A program made the translations under genes and the position numbers. From the NCBI GenBank assembly GCA_937996795.1, contig CALKUH010000067.1:62001-126000 (forward strand): DNA of 64,000 nt, in the 5' to 3' direction. Positions 54,784 through 63,041 of this stretch are shown piece by piece (the stretch's first letter is position 1; every line of letters starts with the position of its first letter). The notes under the pieces are model-generated. The model made no database searches and was not told where the DNA came from. It saw only the letters and a program-made list of their open reading frames with translations. The stretch is from an uncultured Verrucomicrobiota bacterium. GTDB lineage: Bacteria; Verrucomicrobiota; Kiritimatiellia; CAIVKH01.

Positions 54784-54831
54784 GGATGGACGGGATTTGC
54801 GGGAAGGGATTTCTTCGCATCCAGTCCATCC
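54784..54831. repeat. Inverted repeat of the GGATGGACGGGAT type
   Basis: GGATGGACGGGAT (54784-54796) pairs with ATCCAGTCCATCC (54819-54831), 12 of 13 positions. Elements of this GGAT-GAC-GGAT type are found between genes in many environmental bacteria. It lies between the convergent P450 and lactonase genes. Confidence 0.6.
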
Positions 54832-54860
54832 CGTCCTTCCTTCTTTCGGTAAAATCGAAC

Positions 54861-55904
54861 TCACGCGAATGTGATGCAGGAGGGGGAGCCGGCGTCGACG
54901 GAGGATTCTTCCGCGCTTTGGTTGAGCGGGACAGTGCGGATGCGGTGGCCGTCCTGGTAGGCGATGAGCAACCAGCGGCCGCCGGGACTGAACGCGATGT
55001 CGCGCGGGGTGCCATCAGTCGGCCGGGCCGGTGATATCACTCGCTTGAGCTGCGTGTGCCCGTCGCGGTCGAGTCGGAACAGCGCGACACGGTGGCCGCT
55101 CCGCTCGCTCACCGCCAGTTGTTCCCCATCGGGATGAAGGCGCAGGGCCGCGCCGCCGCCCGCCCCGCCGAGTCCGGATAGATCCCGCAGCCGGATCGCG
55201 GTGCGCAACGTCAGCGCCCCGTCGCGCGCGTCGACATCATAAACCAGCACCTGCGGATCGAGTTCCGTCATGACATAGAACAACGGCAGGCGGGGATGGA
55301 AGAGCCCGTGCCGCGGTCCGCTGCCGGGCGGCGCGAGAACGCGCACGGGCGCACCGAGCGGTCCGCCGGCGTACGGCGGATGCACCCACACGGAGTCGCT
55401 CCCGAGATCGCACACGCAGACGTGACCGGTCCACGGCGAGACGGCGGTGTGGTGCGCATGGGGGCCCGCCTGTCGGTCCGTGTCCGGGCCGTGTCCTTCA
55501 TACGCGTGGAGAGCGGTCGGTCCCGCGAGGCCGCCGCCGGCGAGCGAATAGGCGGCGAGTCGTCCGTCGAGATAGGACGCGGCAAACGCGATGTCACCCG
55601 CAGCGACGACGTGGCACGTCGCGAGGCCGTCCGACGATGCGTCGCCGCGCGGGATCAGCGGGCCGGTGTCCGTCAGTCCGAAGCGCAGTACACGGCCCGG
55701 CGCGCGGAACGTTTCCGAGACGGCGAGCAGATCCTCGCGTCCGCATGCGCACAGCCAGGAAGGATTCACGACCTCGGCGCACAACTCGGGCGGCGTTATC
55801 CGGCCGGTGTCCTCATCGAACCACGCGCGCAGGATGCCGCGCCCGCGGGCATCGGTGAAGAACGGCGCGCCGTCGGTGTAGCAGCCGAAAAACACGCGAA
55901 GCAT
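54861..55904 (-). CDS. Lactonase, seven-bladed beta-propeller family
   Basis: 347 residues. Blocks of the 6-phosphogluconolactonase-type propeller family are visible: FFGCYTDG at the N-terminus, GPHAHHTAVSP, CVCDLGSDSVWV, GSGPRHGLFHP, YVMTELDPQVLVYD and GTPRDIAFSPGGRWLLIAYQDG. It would hydrolyse a sugar lactone in the cytoplasm; no signal peptide is present. Last gene of SDR-uxuA-RraA-lactonase, one base after the RraA-like stop. Within that operon it may open an aldonolactone produced by the SDR. Confidence 0.85.
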   Translation of the reverse strand: MLRVFFGCYTDGAPFFTDARGRGILRAWFDEDTGRITPPELCAEVVNPSWLCACGREDLLAVSETFRAPGRVLRFGLTDTGPLIPRGDASSDGLATCHVVAAGDIAFAASYLDGRLAAYSLAGGGLAGPTALHAYEGHGPDTDRQAGPHAHHTAVSPWTGHVCVCDLGSDSVWVHPPYAGGPLGAPVRVLAPPGSGPRHGLFHPRLPLFYVMTELDPQVLVYDVDARDGALTLRTAIRLRDLSGLGGAGGGAALRLHPDGEQLAVSERSGHRVALFRLDRDGHTQLKRVISPARPTDGTPRDIAFSPGGRWLLIAYQDGHRIRTVPLNQSAEESSVDAGSPSCITFA

Positions 55905-55905
55905 T

Positions 55906-56592
55906 TCACATCACTCCGTAGCGGTCCCACACTTCGCGCGTCGGCATGCCTTCGCGGATCTTTTTCGCGACCATGCTCTCGGCGCGAACCTTCTCCAGCG
56001 CGCGTCGGACGGCCTCCTCCTCGGCGGCGCGCGGGATGGCGACGACGCCGTCCACATCGCCGAAGAGAATGTCGCCGCTCTCGACGCGGACGCCGTTGGA
56101 GAACTCGATCGGGCAGCGGAAATCGATCACCCGCCCGCGCACGCCCTGGTCCTGGCCGTAGGGGCCGTAGGAAAACGTCGGGAACGCGAGTCGTTCGATG
56201 CCGTTCGTGTCGCGGCTGTAGCCGTCGATCACCGCGCCGACCGCGCCGCAGTGCATCGCGCGGGTGCTCATCAATTCGCCCCAACAGGCGTACGCGCCGT
56301 GCGCGCCGGTGCAGGCGTAGATTTCGCCGGGCCGCAGGCTGTCGAGCGCGTCGAACATGAGGCCGAACGCAGCCTCGCGCTTTTCGTGCTCGATCCGGGT
56401 CCCGACGCAGTCGGCCTCGAGCACGGTCATCGCGCGGCCGACAACGCGCATCGACGGGAACAACGGGCGGATGCGGGGCGGGAGGTACTGGCGGCGAAAT
56501 CCCATCTGGTCGAGCACGTCGCCGATCACACAGGAGAACAACTCGCGGCGTATGGTGTCGAGGAAGTCCAGGTCGTCGCGGAATGTGGTCAT
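55906..56592 (-). CDS. RraA-family aldolase/decarboxylase-like protein
   Basis: 228 residues from ATG 56592, which overlaps the uxuA stop by 4 nt; a longer upstream frame is antisense-like. The fold and motifs are of the RraA/HMG-aldolase family: SCVIGDVLDQMG, RVVGRAMTV, ELMSTRAMHCGAVGAVIDG followed by YSRD (substrate Arg and metal Asp), GDILFGDVDGVVAIP. Relatives are 4-hydroxy-4-methyl-2-oxoglutarate aldolases, oxaloacetate decarboxylases or sugar-acid enzymes. In this operon it may cleave or dehydrate a keto sugar acid. Confidence 0.85.
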   Translation of the reverse strand: MTTFRDDLDFLDTIRRELFSCVIGDVLDQMGFRRQYLPPRIRPLFPSMRVVGRAMTVLEADCVGTRIEHEKREAAFGLMFDALDSLRPGEIYACTGAHGAYACWGELMSTRAMHCGAVGAVIDGYSRDTNGIERLAFPTFSYGPYGQDQGVRGRVIDFRCPIEFSNGVRVESGDILFGDVDGVVAIPRAAEEEAVRRALEKVRAESMVAKKIREGMPTREVWDRYGVM

Positions 56593-57686
56593 GGTGTGGC
56601 CTTGTTGAAGCGGTCGAGTTGCGCCTTGAGATAGCCCATCGCGTACGCGGTGCCGGCGTGCCACGGCGCGGCGCAGGTCATTTGCGGCGCGTGGTCCGGG
56701 ATGATCACGCCCGTGTATCCGCAGTCGCGCAGGATCGCGAGCACGCGCGCGATGTCCACGTCGCCGTCGTCGATGAACGTCTCGCAATAGTGCGGAACCT
56801 GACCGCGCACATTCCGCAGGTGCACGTAGCCGATGCGGCCCTGGCGCGCGTAGCGCTCGACGCAGCCGTACAGGTCGTCGTCCGCCATCTCGGCCAGCGT
56901 GCCGACGCAGAACTCGAGCGCGTTCGCGGGGCTCGGGTCGATGTCGATGAGCTTCTGGTAGAGCGCGTGGCGGTGGACGAGGCGCGGCTGCTGGCGGACC
57001 ATCGGAAGCGGCGGATCGTCCGGATGCGCGGCGAGGCGGAGGCCGCGTCGTTCGGCGGTCGGCAGCACCGCGCGCAGGAACACCGCGAGCCGGTTCCACA
57101 ATTCTTCGTGCGTGATCGTCGGCTCGACGCCGGGCGGCGCGTCCGGGTCATAGATCATGTTCCAGATCATGCCCTTGGGGATCGGTTCGGTCAGGTCGGG
57201 CGTATCGGCGCCGTCGAGGCCGACCGCGCCCGCGTCGCCGCGCGTGCGCAGGTGCGCGCGGCCGGTGACGCCGCCGAGGCTGAAGTTGTAGCCGAAGACC
57301 TCGAGTCCGGCGTCGGCGAAGATTTCGATCTGGCGGCACGCCTGTTCGAGCTGCTCGTCGCGTTTGGGTCCCGCGAGCAGGATGTCGTGCCACTGCGCGG
57401 GATCGAAGTTCTCGACGCCGTGGAAGCGGAGGGCGTGCCGTTCGAGATCGCGGCGGATCGCGAGCAATTCGTCGAGCGTCCACAGGCCGGGATGATCCGC
57501 CACGCCCCAGCCCCGGTTCCGGTCGCCGACCGGCTGGTCCACCCGGCCCGAGTCCGGGTCGGTCTTTACGCCGTAGTCGCAGAGGTGAACGATGATATCG
57601 GTGGCGCCGCACTGCCGCGCGTAGCGGTAGTGCGCGTCGTTGAGCATGTGGCGATAGAGGCCGAGTCCGAGTCGCATGGTGGTCAT
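56589..57686 (-). CDS. uxuA: D-mannonate dehydratase family protein
   Basis: 365 residues with a xylose-isomerase-like TIM barrel. UxuA blocks: HGVENFDPAQWHDIL, VFGYNFSLGG, LRLAAHPDDPPLP (metal site), LEFCVGTLAEM, IGYVHLRNVRG, ETFIDDGDVDIARVL and IIPDHAPQM. It dehydrates D-mannonate to 2-keto-3-deoxygluconate. Some blocks deviate from E. coli UxuA (for example IIPDHAPQM in place of the RPDHG block), so it may be a paralogue acting on a related aldonate. The start overlaps the SDR stop (ATGA) and its own stop overlaps the RraA start. It could supply the step missing from the uronate operon 23 kb away. Confidence 0.82.
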   Translation of the reverse strand: MTTMRLGLGLYRHMLNDAHYRYARQCGATDIIVHLCDYGVKTDPDSGRVDQPVGDRNRGWGVADHPGLWTLDELLAIRRDLERHALRFHGVENFDPAQWHDILLAGPKRDEQLEQACRQIEIFADAGLEVFGYNFSLGGVTGRAHLRTRGDAGAVGLDGADTPDLTEPIPKGMIWNMIYDPDAPPGVEPTITHEELWNRLAVFLRAVLPTAERRGLRLAAHPDDPPLPMVRQQPRLVHRHALYQKLIDIDPSPANALEFCVGTLAEMADDDLYGCVERYARQGRIGYVHLRNVRGQVPHYCETFIDDGDVDIARVLAILRDCGYTGVIIPDHAPQMTCAAPWHAGTAYAMGYLKAQLDRFNKATP

Positions 57687-58525
57687 CCCAGTTTGGGCAG
57701 GCTCACGCCCGCGTCGACCTGCAGCACGTGTCCGTCCACCTCGTCAGCGAGCGGGGAACACAGGTAGACGAAAGCGTTGGCGATCGCTTCGGGTGAGTTC
57801 CGCATGCCGAGCGGTGAGATGCGGTCCACCCACGCGCGGTAGTCCGGGTTCGTGTCGTACATCCGCTTCGAGCTGCCCGCGGCCACGTTGCCGGGCGACA
57901 CGGCGTTCACGCGGATGCCGTGTTCCGCGTACTCGAGGGCCAGGTTCTTCGCGAACATCTCCAGTCCGGCCTTGCTCATGACGTAGGCGGCGATGCCGCT
58001 CATCGGGATGCGGCTGGCGTACGACGAGGTGAAGATCAGGTGGCCGCGCGTACGTTGCGCGACCCAGTGCCGCAGCGTCTCCCGCGCGAAGTAGGTCTGG
58101 CCCATCAGGTTGAACGCCACGATCCGGTCGAATGTTGCCCGGTCGCAGTCGGCGAAGGATTGGATCGTGGTGCCGCCCGCGTGGCCGAGCGCCACGTTGA
58201 TCCCGGGGTGCGCCGCGAAGATGTCCGCGCAGACCGATTCCACCGACACCGGGTCCGCGACGTCCATGCGGTAATAGGCCGCGTCGGCGAGGCCCCACGC
58301 CGCCAGCCGCGCGCGCGCCGTATCCGGCGGCTCGATGTCCGTCGCGATGATCGAAGCGCCCCGGCGGTGTAGCGCCTTCAGTACGTACTCGGCGATCGCA
58401 CCGCACGCCCCGGTGATCAACACCACCTTGTCCGACAGGTCGACATCCGGCGTCCGCTGACTCGCGTTCATGCGCGCATTCAACGACAGCGCGCGCCCGA
58501 TGTCAATCGCGGGGCTCATGTTCAT
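57683..58525 (-). CDS. Short-chain dehydrogenase/reductase, first gene of a sugar-acid operon
   Basis: 280 residues from ATG 58525; ATG 58519 and ATG 58471 (MNASQ) are shorter alternatives, and 58525 lies in the operator palindrome. SDR motifs: ITGACGAIAEYV, ATDIEPP, GHAGG, TSSYASRIPMSGIAAYVMSK with catalytic Ser, Tyr and Lys, and VNAVSPGNVAAGS. It oxidises or reduces a sugar, substrate unknown. It is less similar to the UxuB type than the SDR at 33289. Operon context (SDR, mannonate-dehydratase-like, RraA-like, lactonase) suggests a sugar to lactone to keto-acid route. Confidence 0.83.
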   Translation of the reverse strand: MNMSPAIDIGRALSLNARMNASQRTPDVDLSDKVVLITGACGAIAEYVLKALHRRGASIIATDIEPPDTARARLAAWGLADAAYYRMDVADPVSVESVCADIFAAHPGINVALGHAGGTTIQSFADCDRATFDRIVAFNLMGQTYFARETLRHWVAQRTRGHLIFTSSYASRIPMSGIAAYVMSKAGLEMFAKNLALEYAEHGIRVNAVSPGNVAAGSSKRMYDTNPDYRAWVDRISPLGMRNSPEAIANAFVYLCSPLADEVDGHVLQVDAGVSLPKLG

Positions 58526-58534
58526 ACGTATGAG
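58521..58534. promoter_or_regulatory. Regulon palindrome at the SDR start
   Basis: TTCATACGTATGAG contains the perfect 12-bp palindrome TCATACGTATGA. On the minus strand it includes the ATG of the SDR gene. It lies exactly 100 nt from the identical site at 58621. Confidence 0.7.
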
Positions 58535-58593
58535 GTGGTGATTCCGGGCGCGGCGCCCGCCGGGCGGCCCGGGTGCGCGGATCGATTCCGCTC

Positions 58594-58634
58594 TTTACAG
58601 ACGCGGGGGCGCGCTATAGATTCATACGTATGAG
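58594..58634 (+). promoter_or_regulatory. Promoter and regulon palindrome of the GH20-like operon
   Basis: TTTACA (58594-58599), a 15-nt spacer and TATAGA (58615-58620) form a likely promoter. TTCATACGTATGAG (58621-58634) follows directly on the -10 and contains the ATG at 58630. Transcription from this -10 would begin within a few bases of that ATG, implying a leaderless message and repression by steric block. Confidence 0.65.
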
Positions 58635-60552
58635 CATTGGCGATGCAAGCGCGCGTCCGGCCTTCCGGGGCTTCCATTACGACGTTGCCCGCGGCGCGCA
58701 CCTGCGGCCCGACACCTTCCACGCGGCGATCCGCCACGCGGCGCGCTGCGGCTATACGCATTTCCTTCCGTATCTCGAAACCATGATCCGGCTGCCCTCG
58801 ATGGAGCGGGCGTGTCCGCCCTGTGCCTACACCGCGGAGGACTGGCGCGGATTCCAGGCGACGGCGGACGCGGCGGGGATCGAGCTGGTCCCGCATTTCA
58901 ACGTGATCGGTCATCTGGAACATGTGGTGCCGGTGTATCCGGAGCTGGGCAGCGAGGCCTCGCCGGGCTGGATGGACATGGACCCGACGCAGCCGGCGGC
59001 GCGCGCGTGGATGCTGCGCTGCCTGGCGGAGTTCTGCGCGATTTCGCGCAGCGAATACTTCCTGATCGGCGGCGACGAGTGGCAGCCGCCACGGGCGCTG
59101 CTGGAGCAGCCGGGTTTCGACGTGGCCGCCGCGTGGGTGGAGCAGGTGAATGCGGCGGTTGCGTTCCTCGTCGCGTACGGGCGCACGCCGATCGTCTGGC
59201 ACGACATGCTGCTGCACTATCCCGCCGCCCTGGCCCGGCTCTCGCGCGATGCGGTGATCGCGTTCTGGTTCTACGACGAGGATGCGGACTACCCGGTGCT
59301 GTCCATGCTGCGCGAACACGGGTTCCGCGTGCTGATGGCCTCGGGGCTGATTTCCTCGCCCGGCGTGTTGACCCGGCGCAACGTGCGCGCGATCGAGACC
59401 GCGCGCCGCGCGGCCGAGGCGCACCGCGCCGATGGGGTCTTCGTCACCACCTGGGGCGATTGCCGCTGGGAATTCCAGCGGTTCAACATGTCCGCGGTCG
59501 CAGCGGTGCTGCGCGGCGAACCGCCGCCGCCGCTGGTGGACGCGCTGACGCTGTTCGACATCCGGCAGCGGATGCCGCTCGATGCGGAGCTGACGCAGGG
59601 CCTCGACGCCATGCGCCGTGCCGGCGAGGCGGAGCTCGCGGAGGTGCTCGACACCGATCGTGCCGGCGACGGCGCGCGGCGGCAGGCGTTGTTCGCGCGC
59701 CATCATCATCCCTGCGGTCCGCTGCACCAATCGCTCGGGGAACCCGAGGCGGCGGTCGCGTGGACTGAGCCGCCGCCCGTGCCCCGTGCGTCCGGCGCGC
59801 CGGCGTTCGGCGTGGTCGAGGCGACGGATGGCAGTTACCGGTTCTTTAACGGCGACGAACAGTTCGATGTGTGGCCGACCTACGGGGCGAGCCTGCAGGG
59901 GTGGAGCGTGGCCGGCCACGAGTTGATCGCAGACCGGCTTCGGGCGCAGCGCCGCCCGCTGCTTCCCCCCGGCGGATACCGAAGCTACTCCAGCTTGGGC
60001 GGCCTGCGCCCGATCTGGGCCCTGGGCACGCACAGCAACCCGTCGATCCTGTGGCACTACCCGTATGCCGCGCGGATCGTCGAGTCCGGACCCGATCGCG
60101 TCGTCGCGGAATTCACGCGGGATTATCCCCACGTCGCGATCCGCATCCGCGTGGGCATGGAGCGCGGCACGCCGGGCTTTCGCTACGAGGTGCGCGGCAT
60201 CAACCGCCTCGATCACGCGCGCGCCGCGTTCAACTTCAATCTGCCGCTGCATCTGCGCCGCGCGGATGTGGAGGGCATGGCGCTGCGCTGGCGCGGGGAG
60301 GGCGGTGCGCCGCGCGAGACGACCCTCGCGCGCGAGCGGGTCAGCGCGTTCGCCGTTCCGGCGCGCGGCCCGTTGACCGTCGCGGGCACCGCGTGGACGC
60401 TGGAGATCGAGGCCGATCCCGCCGAAACCGCGCTCTATTTCGTGGATTGGGGCCCCGGCTTCATCACGCCGGATGTCCACGGCGTGTACCGTCCGCGCGC
60501 CCTGAACGAGGAAGTCACGACCACGTGGAGGTTCACATGCCGTCCCATCTGA
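58630..60552 (+). CDS. Cytoplasmic GH20-like glycosidase
   Basis: 640 residues from ATG 58630; upstream frame lacks a better start, and no later Met precedes the barrel. The TIM barrel opens with FRGFHYDVARG and contains VPHFNVIGHLEH, then FLIGGDEWQPP with the Asp149-Glu150 pair typical of GH20 beta-N-acetylhexosaminidases, TPIVWHDML, AFWFYDED and TTWGDCRW. A C-terminal beta-domain (about 410-640: NGDEQFDVWPTYG, FNFNLPLHLRRA) resembles a mutarotase-like sandwich. No signal peptide, unusual for GH20, so it probably acts on imported oligosaccharides. It heads a series with a carbohydrate-binding-like protein and a double MBL protein, and shares a regulator with nagB-nagA. Confidence 0.72.
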   Translation: MSIGDASARPAFRGFHYDVARGAHLRPDTFHAAIRHAARCGYTHFLPYLETMIRLPSMERACPPCAYTAEDWRGFQATADAAGIELVPHFNVIGHLEHVVPVYPELGSEASPGWMDMDPTQPAARAWMLRCLAEFCAISRSEYFLIGGDEWQPPRALLEQPGFDVAAAWVEQVNAAVAFLVAYGRTPIVWHDMLLHYPAALARLSRDAVIAFWFYDEDADYPVLSMLREHGFRVLMASGLISSPGVLTRRNVRAIETARRAAEAHRADGVFVTTWGDCRWEFQRFNMSAVAAVLRGEPPPPLVDALTLFDIRQRMPLDAELTQGLDAMRRAGEAELAEVLDTDRAGDGARRQALFARHHHPCGPLHQSLGEPEAAVAWTEPPPVPRASGAPAFGVVEATDGSYRFFNGDEQFDVWPTYGASLQGWSVAGHELIADRLRAQRRPLLPPGGYRSYSSLGGLRPIWALGTHSNPSILWHYPYAARIVESGPDRVVAEFTRDYPHVAIRIRVGMERGTPGFRYEVRGINRLDHARAAFNFNLPLHLRRADVEGMALRWRGEGGAPRETTLARERVSAFAVPARGPLTVAGTAWTLEIEADPAETALYFVDWGPGFITPDVHGVYRPRALNEEVTTTWRFTCRPI

Positions 60553-61100
60553 TCCGGTTTCTCTTCGTCCTGCTGGCGGCCTGCGCAACGGCCGGCGCGG
60601 CGGAGCCGGTGAAATTCCTGAACGGGTCCTTCGCGGAAGGACTCGACCACTGGCGCCTCCAGGTGGCGGGGCCGTATGCGGACGAGCTGCCGCCGGAGAC
60701 CATCACGATGTCGTGGGAAAAGGGCGCGCCGCAGAGCGCCCAGGCCGACGCGTTGCGCATCACCGTGAAGCCGCACAAGGGCGAGTGGGTGTTTTGCCAC
60801 TATTCGGGCGCCATCGGAAAATTGAGTCGGATCGTGGAACCGGGCACCCGACTGCGCATCACCTTCCGCGTGCGGGGGGAGGGCGGCGCGAAGCGCCTCG
60901 CGGTGTCGCGGTTGTGGGGCGGCAGCACGGACGTCGTGCCCGTGTCATCGCGATGGACCGAGCAGCGCGTGGACCTTGTATCGGACGAGCATCCCATCGA
61001 CGAGCTGGTGTTCGTCCCCGTCGCCACCTCGGCGAAGGCCCTTCAGCAAGTGGCGCCCGGCATCGTCTACATCGATGATCTCGTTGTAGAAGTCAAATGA
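60537..61100 (+). CDS. Secreted carbohydrate-binding-like protein
   Basis: 187 residues from ATG 60537, overlapping the GH20-like gene by 16 nt. A signal peptide (about 1-21, AGAAEP) precedes a single jelly-roll domain like CBM4/9/22 modules: FLNGSFAEGLDHWRLQ at the start, ALRITVKPHKGEW, GTRLRITFRVRGEGG, and IVYIDDLVVEVK at the end. It has no catalytic part. It overlaps the next gene by 4 nt (ATGA). Likely a periplasmic or surface glycan-binding protein. Confidence 0.72.
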   Translation: MPSHLIRFLFVLLAACATAGAAEPVKFLNGSFAEGLDHWRLQVAGPYADELPPETITMSWEKGAPQSAQADALRITVKPHKGEWVFCHYSGAIGKLSRIVEPGTRLRITFRVRGEGGAKRLAVSRLWGGSTDVVPVSSRWTEQRVDLVSDEHPIDELVFVPVATSAKALQQVAPGIVYIDDLVVEVK

Positions 61101-63007
61101 GCGGAGACGCGACACCATCGTCCCGGTTCGAATCGGTGGCCCGGCACGGGAACATCGAAGTGTTCCGGTGGACGGACACCTGCAATGTCTATGTGCTGCG
61201 CGACGGCGCCGACGCCATGCTGATTGATCTGGGCGACGGGAGCGTGCTGGATCGGCTGGGCGACATCGGCGTGCGGCGGCTGGAGTGGGTGCTTCTGACG
61301 CACCACCACCGCGATCAGTGCCAGGGTCACGGCCAACTGCGGAATTGGCGGGCGCAGGTCGCCGCCCCGGAGAAGGAGCGGGCGCTGCTGGAGCGGCCCG
61401 TGGAGTTCCGCAAGGCGCGGCCCGCGCTGGAAGATCCGTTCACGACGCATGGGGCCAGCTACGTCCGGCCGCCGTCCGAGCCGCTCACGGTCCAGCGCGG
61501 ATTCAAGCCGATGGACACCTTCACGTGGCACGGGTGCGAGTTCTGGTGCCTTGAGACCGCCGGCAACAGCCCTGGGAGCATGTCCTATCTGCTCAAGACC
61601 GGCGCGGGCTGGCTCGCGTTCAGCGGCGACGTCATGCTCGCCGGCGCGCGGATGCACACCTGGTTCGACACGGAATGGGATTATGGGTTTGCCAAGGGAC
61701 TCTACACGCTGATCGAGTCGGCCAGCCTCCTCCAGTCGTTTGAACCGGCGTTGCTGCTGCCGTCGCACGGACCGGTGATCGAGAAGCCGGTGGAAGAGTT
61801 GCGGGTCTACCAGCGGAAACTCCGGCGGCTCGCGCAACGATATGTCCGGGGCTACGCCGTCCAGACTCTTGAGGGCGCCGACCAGGACAAGGTGTCCCGG
61901 CCCAGCGCGGTGCCCCACCTGTGGCAGACGACGCCGCATCTCTTTAAATTCAAGGGCCTTTGCCACCTGCCGAACGCCGCATTCCTGGTGGCCGACAGCG
62001 GGCGCGCGCTGATGATTGATTGCGGCCTCGTCGACGCGTCGACGCTCGATGCGACGATTGAGCAGATGCAACAGCGGCTCGGGTTGAAGGGCCTTGATGC
62101 GGTGCTCATCACGCACATGCACGGCGACCACGCACTCGGCGCGGCCCACGCGCGGGAGCGGTGGGGGGCCCAACTGTGGACGCTTGACCGTGTGGCCCCG
62201 CCGCTGCAACAGCCCGAGCGATTCGACTATGCCGCGCAGTTGTGGTCCTACGACCGGAACGTGAAGCCGATCACGTTCGACCGCCTGTTCACGTCGGGTG
62301 AGACCTTCACGTGGGAAGGCTACGAACTGACCGTGGACTGGATGCCCGGCCAGACCGAATTCGCCTGCTGCATCCACGGCATAATCGACGGACGCCGCGT
62401 GGCGTTCACGGGCGACAATATCTTCGGCGATCCGGAGAATCCCGGACACGATGGGCACGAGGCCGTCTGCTGCCGCAACAGCGCGATCCTGGAAGAGGGG
62501 TACATCTACGCGGCGGACTACCTGCGGCGGCTTAAGCCGGACCTGCTGATGGGCGGTCACTCGTTCGTCATGGATCGCCCCGGGGAACTGATTGAGCGAT
62601 ACCACCGGTGGTCGCTGGAAATGCGCGAGGCGTTCCAAGCGCTGAGCGCCGAGGAAGATTACCGCTGCATGTTTGATCCGTATTGGGTGCGCGCCGATCC
62701 GTATCGGATGAAGCTCGCGCGCGGGGGCAGCGGGGACGTAACGCTCGTGGTGCGGAATTTCCTCTCCCGGCCCCGCGCGTATCGCGTGTCCCTGCGTCTG
62801 CCCGCCGGCCTCTCCGCCGAGACTCCGGTGATCGAAGGCGTCATCGCGGCGGAGAACACGCTTCGCGTACCGGTCGCTTTGCGCGCGAGCCCGGATCGCT
62901 CGCCCGGCGTTTGCTTTGTTCCGCTGGATGTGACGATGGACGGCCACCGCTATGGCGAGTGGTTCGATTTCATCGTGGAGATCGGTGCGGAGGAGTCGAG
63001 GGTGTAG
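61097..63007 (+). CDS. Double metallo-beta-lactamase-fold hydrolase
   Basis: 636 residues with two MBL-fold halves. The first (about 15-270) has LIDLGDGSV and a degenerate metal motif THHHRDQ with FSGDVML and LLPSHGPVI. The second (about 285-510) has LMIDCGLVD, the canonical ITHMHGDHALG, FTGDNIFG and LMGGHSFV. A beta-sandwich tail (VVRNFLSRPRAYRVSLRLP) follows. No signal peptide is seen. MBL hydrolases cleave esters, lactones, phosphodiesters or sulfates; here the substrate is probably a glycan-derived compound. The ATG overlaps the preceding stop. Confidence 0.78.
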   Translation: MSGDATPSSRFESVARHGNIEVFRWTDTCNVYVLRDGADAMLIDLGDGSVLDRLGDIGVRRLEWVLLTHHHRDQCQGHGQLRNWRAQVAAPEKERALLERPVEFRKARPALEDPFTTHGASYVRPPSEPLTVQRGFKPMDTFTWHGCEFWCLETAGNSPGSMSYLLKTGAGWLAFSGDVMLAGARMHTWFDTEWDYGFAKGLYTLIESASLLQSFEPALLLPSHGPVIEKPVEELRVYQRKLRRLAQRYVRGYAVQTLEGADQDKVSRPSAVPHLWQTTPHLFKFKGLCHLPNAAFLVADSGRALMIDCGLVDASTLDATIEQMQQRLGLKGLDAVLITHMHGDHALGAAHARERWGAQLWTLDRVAPPLQQPERFDYAAQLWSYDRNVKPITFDRLFTSGETFTWEGYELTVDWMPGQTEFACCIHGIIDGRRVAFTGDNIFGDPENPGHDGHEAVCCRNSAILEEGYIYAADYLRRLKPDLLMGGHSFVMDRPGELIERYHRWSLEMREAFQALSAEEDYRCMFDPYWVRADPYRMKLARGGSGDVTLVVRNFLSRPRAYRVSLRLPAGLSAETPVIEGVIAAENTLRVPVALRASPDRSPGVCFVPLDVTMDGHRYGEWFDFIVEIGAEESRV

Positions 63008-63041
63008 GGACGACGTTTACGTTAATGGAGATGCTGATTCT

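Noticed and set aside
58522..60588. 688-residue minus-strand frame
   Set aside because: Antisense of the GH20-like gene, whose GGDE motif, promoter and overlaps support the plus strand.
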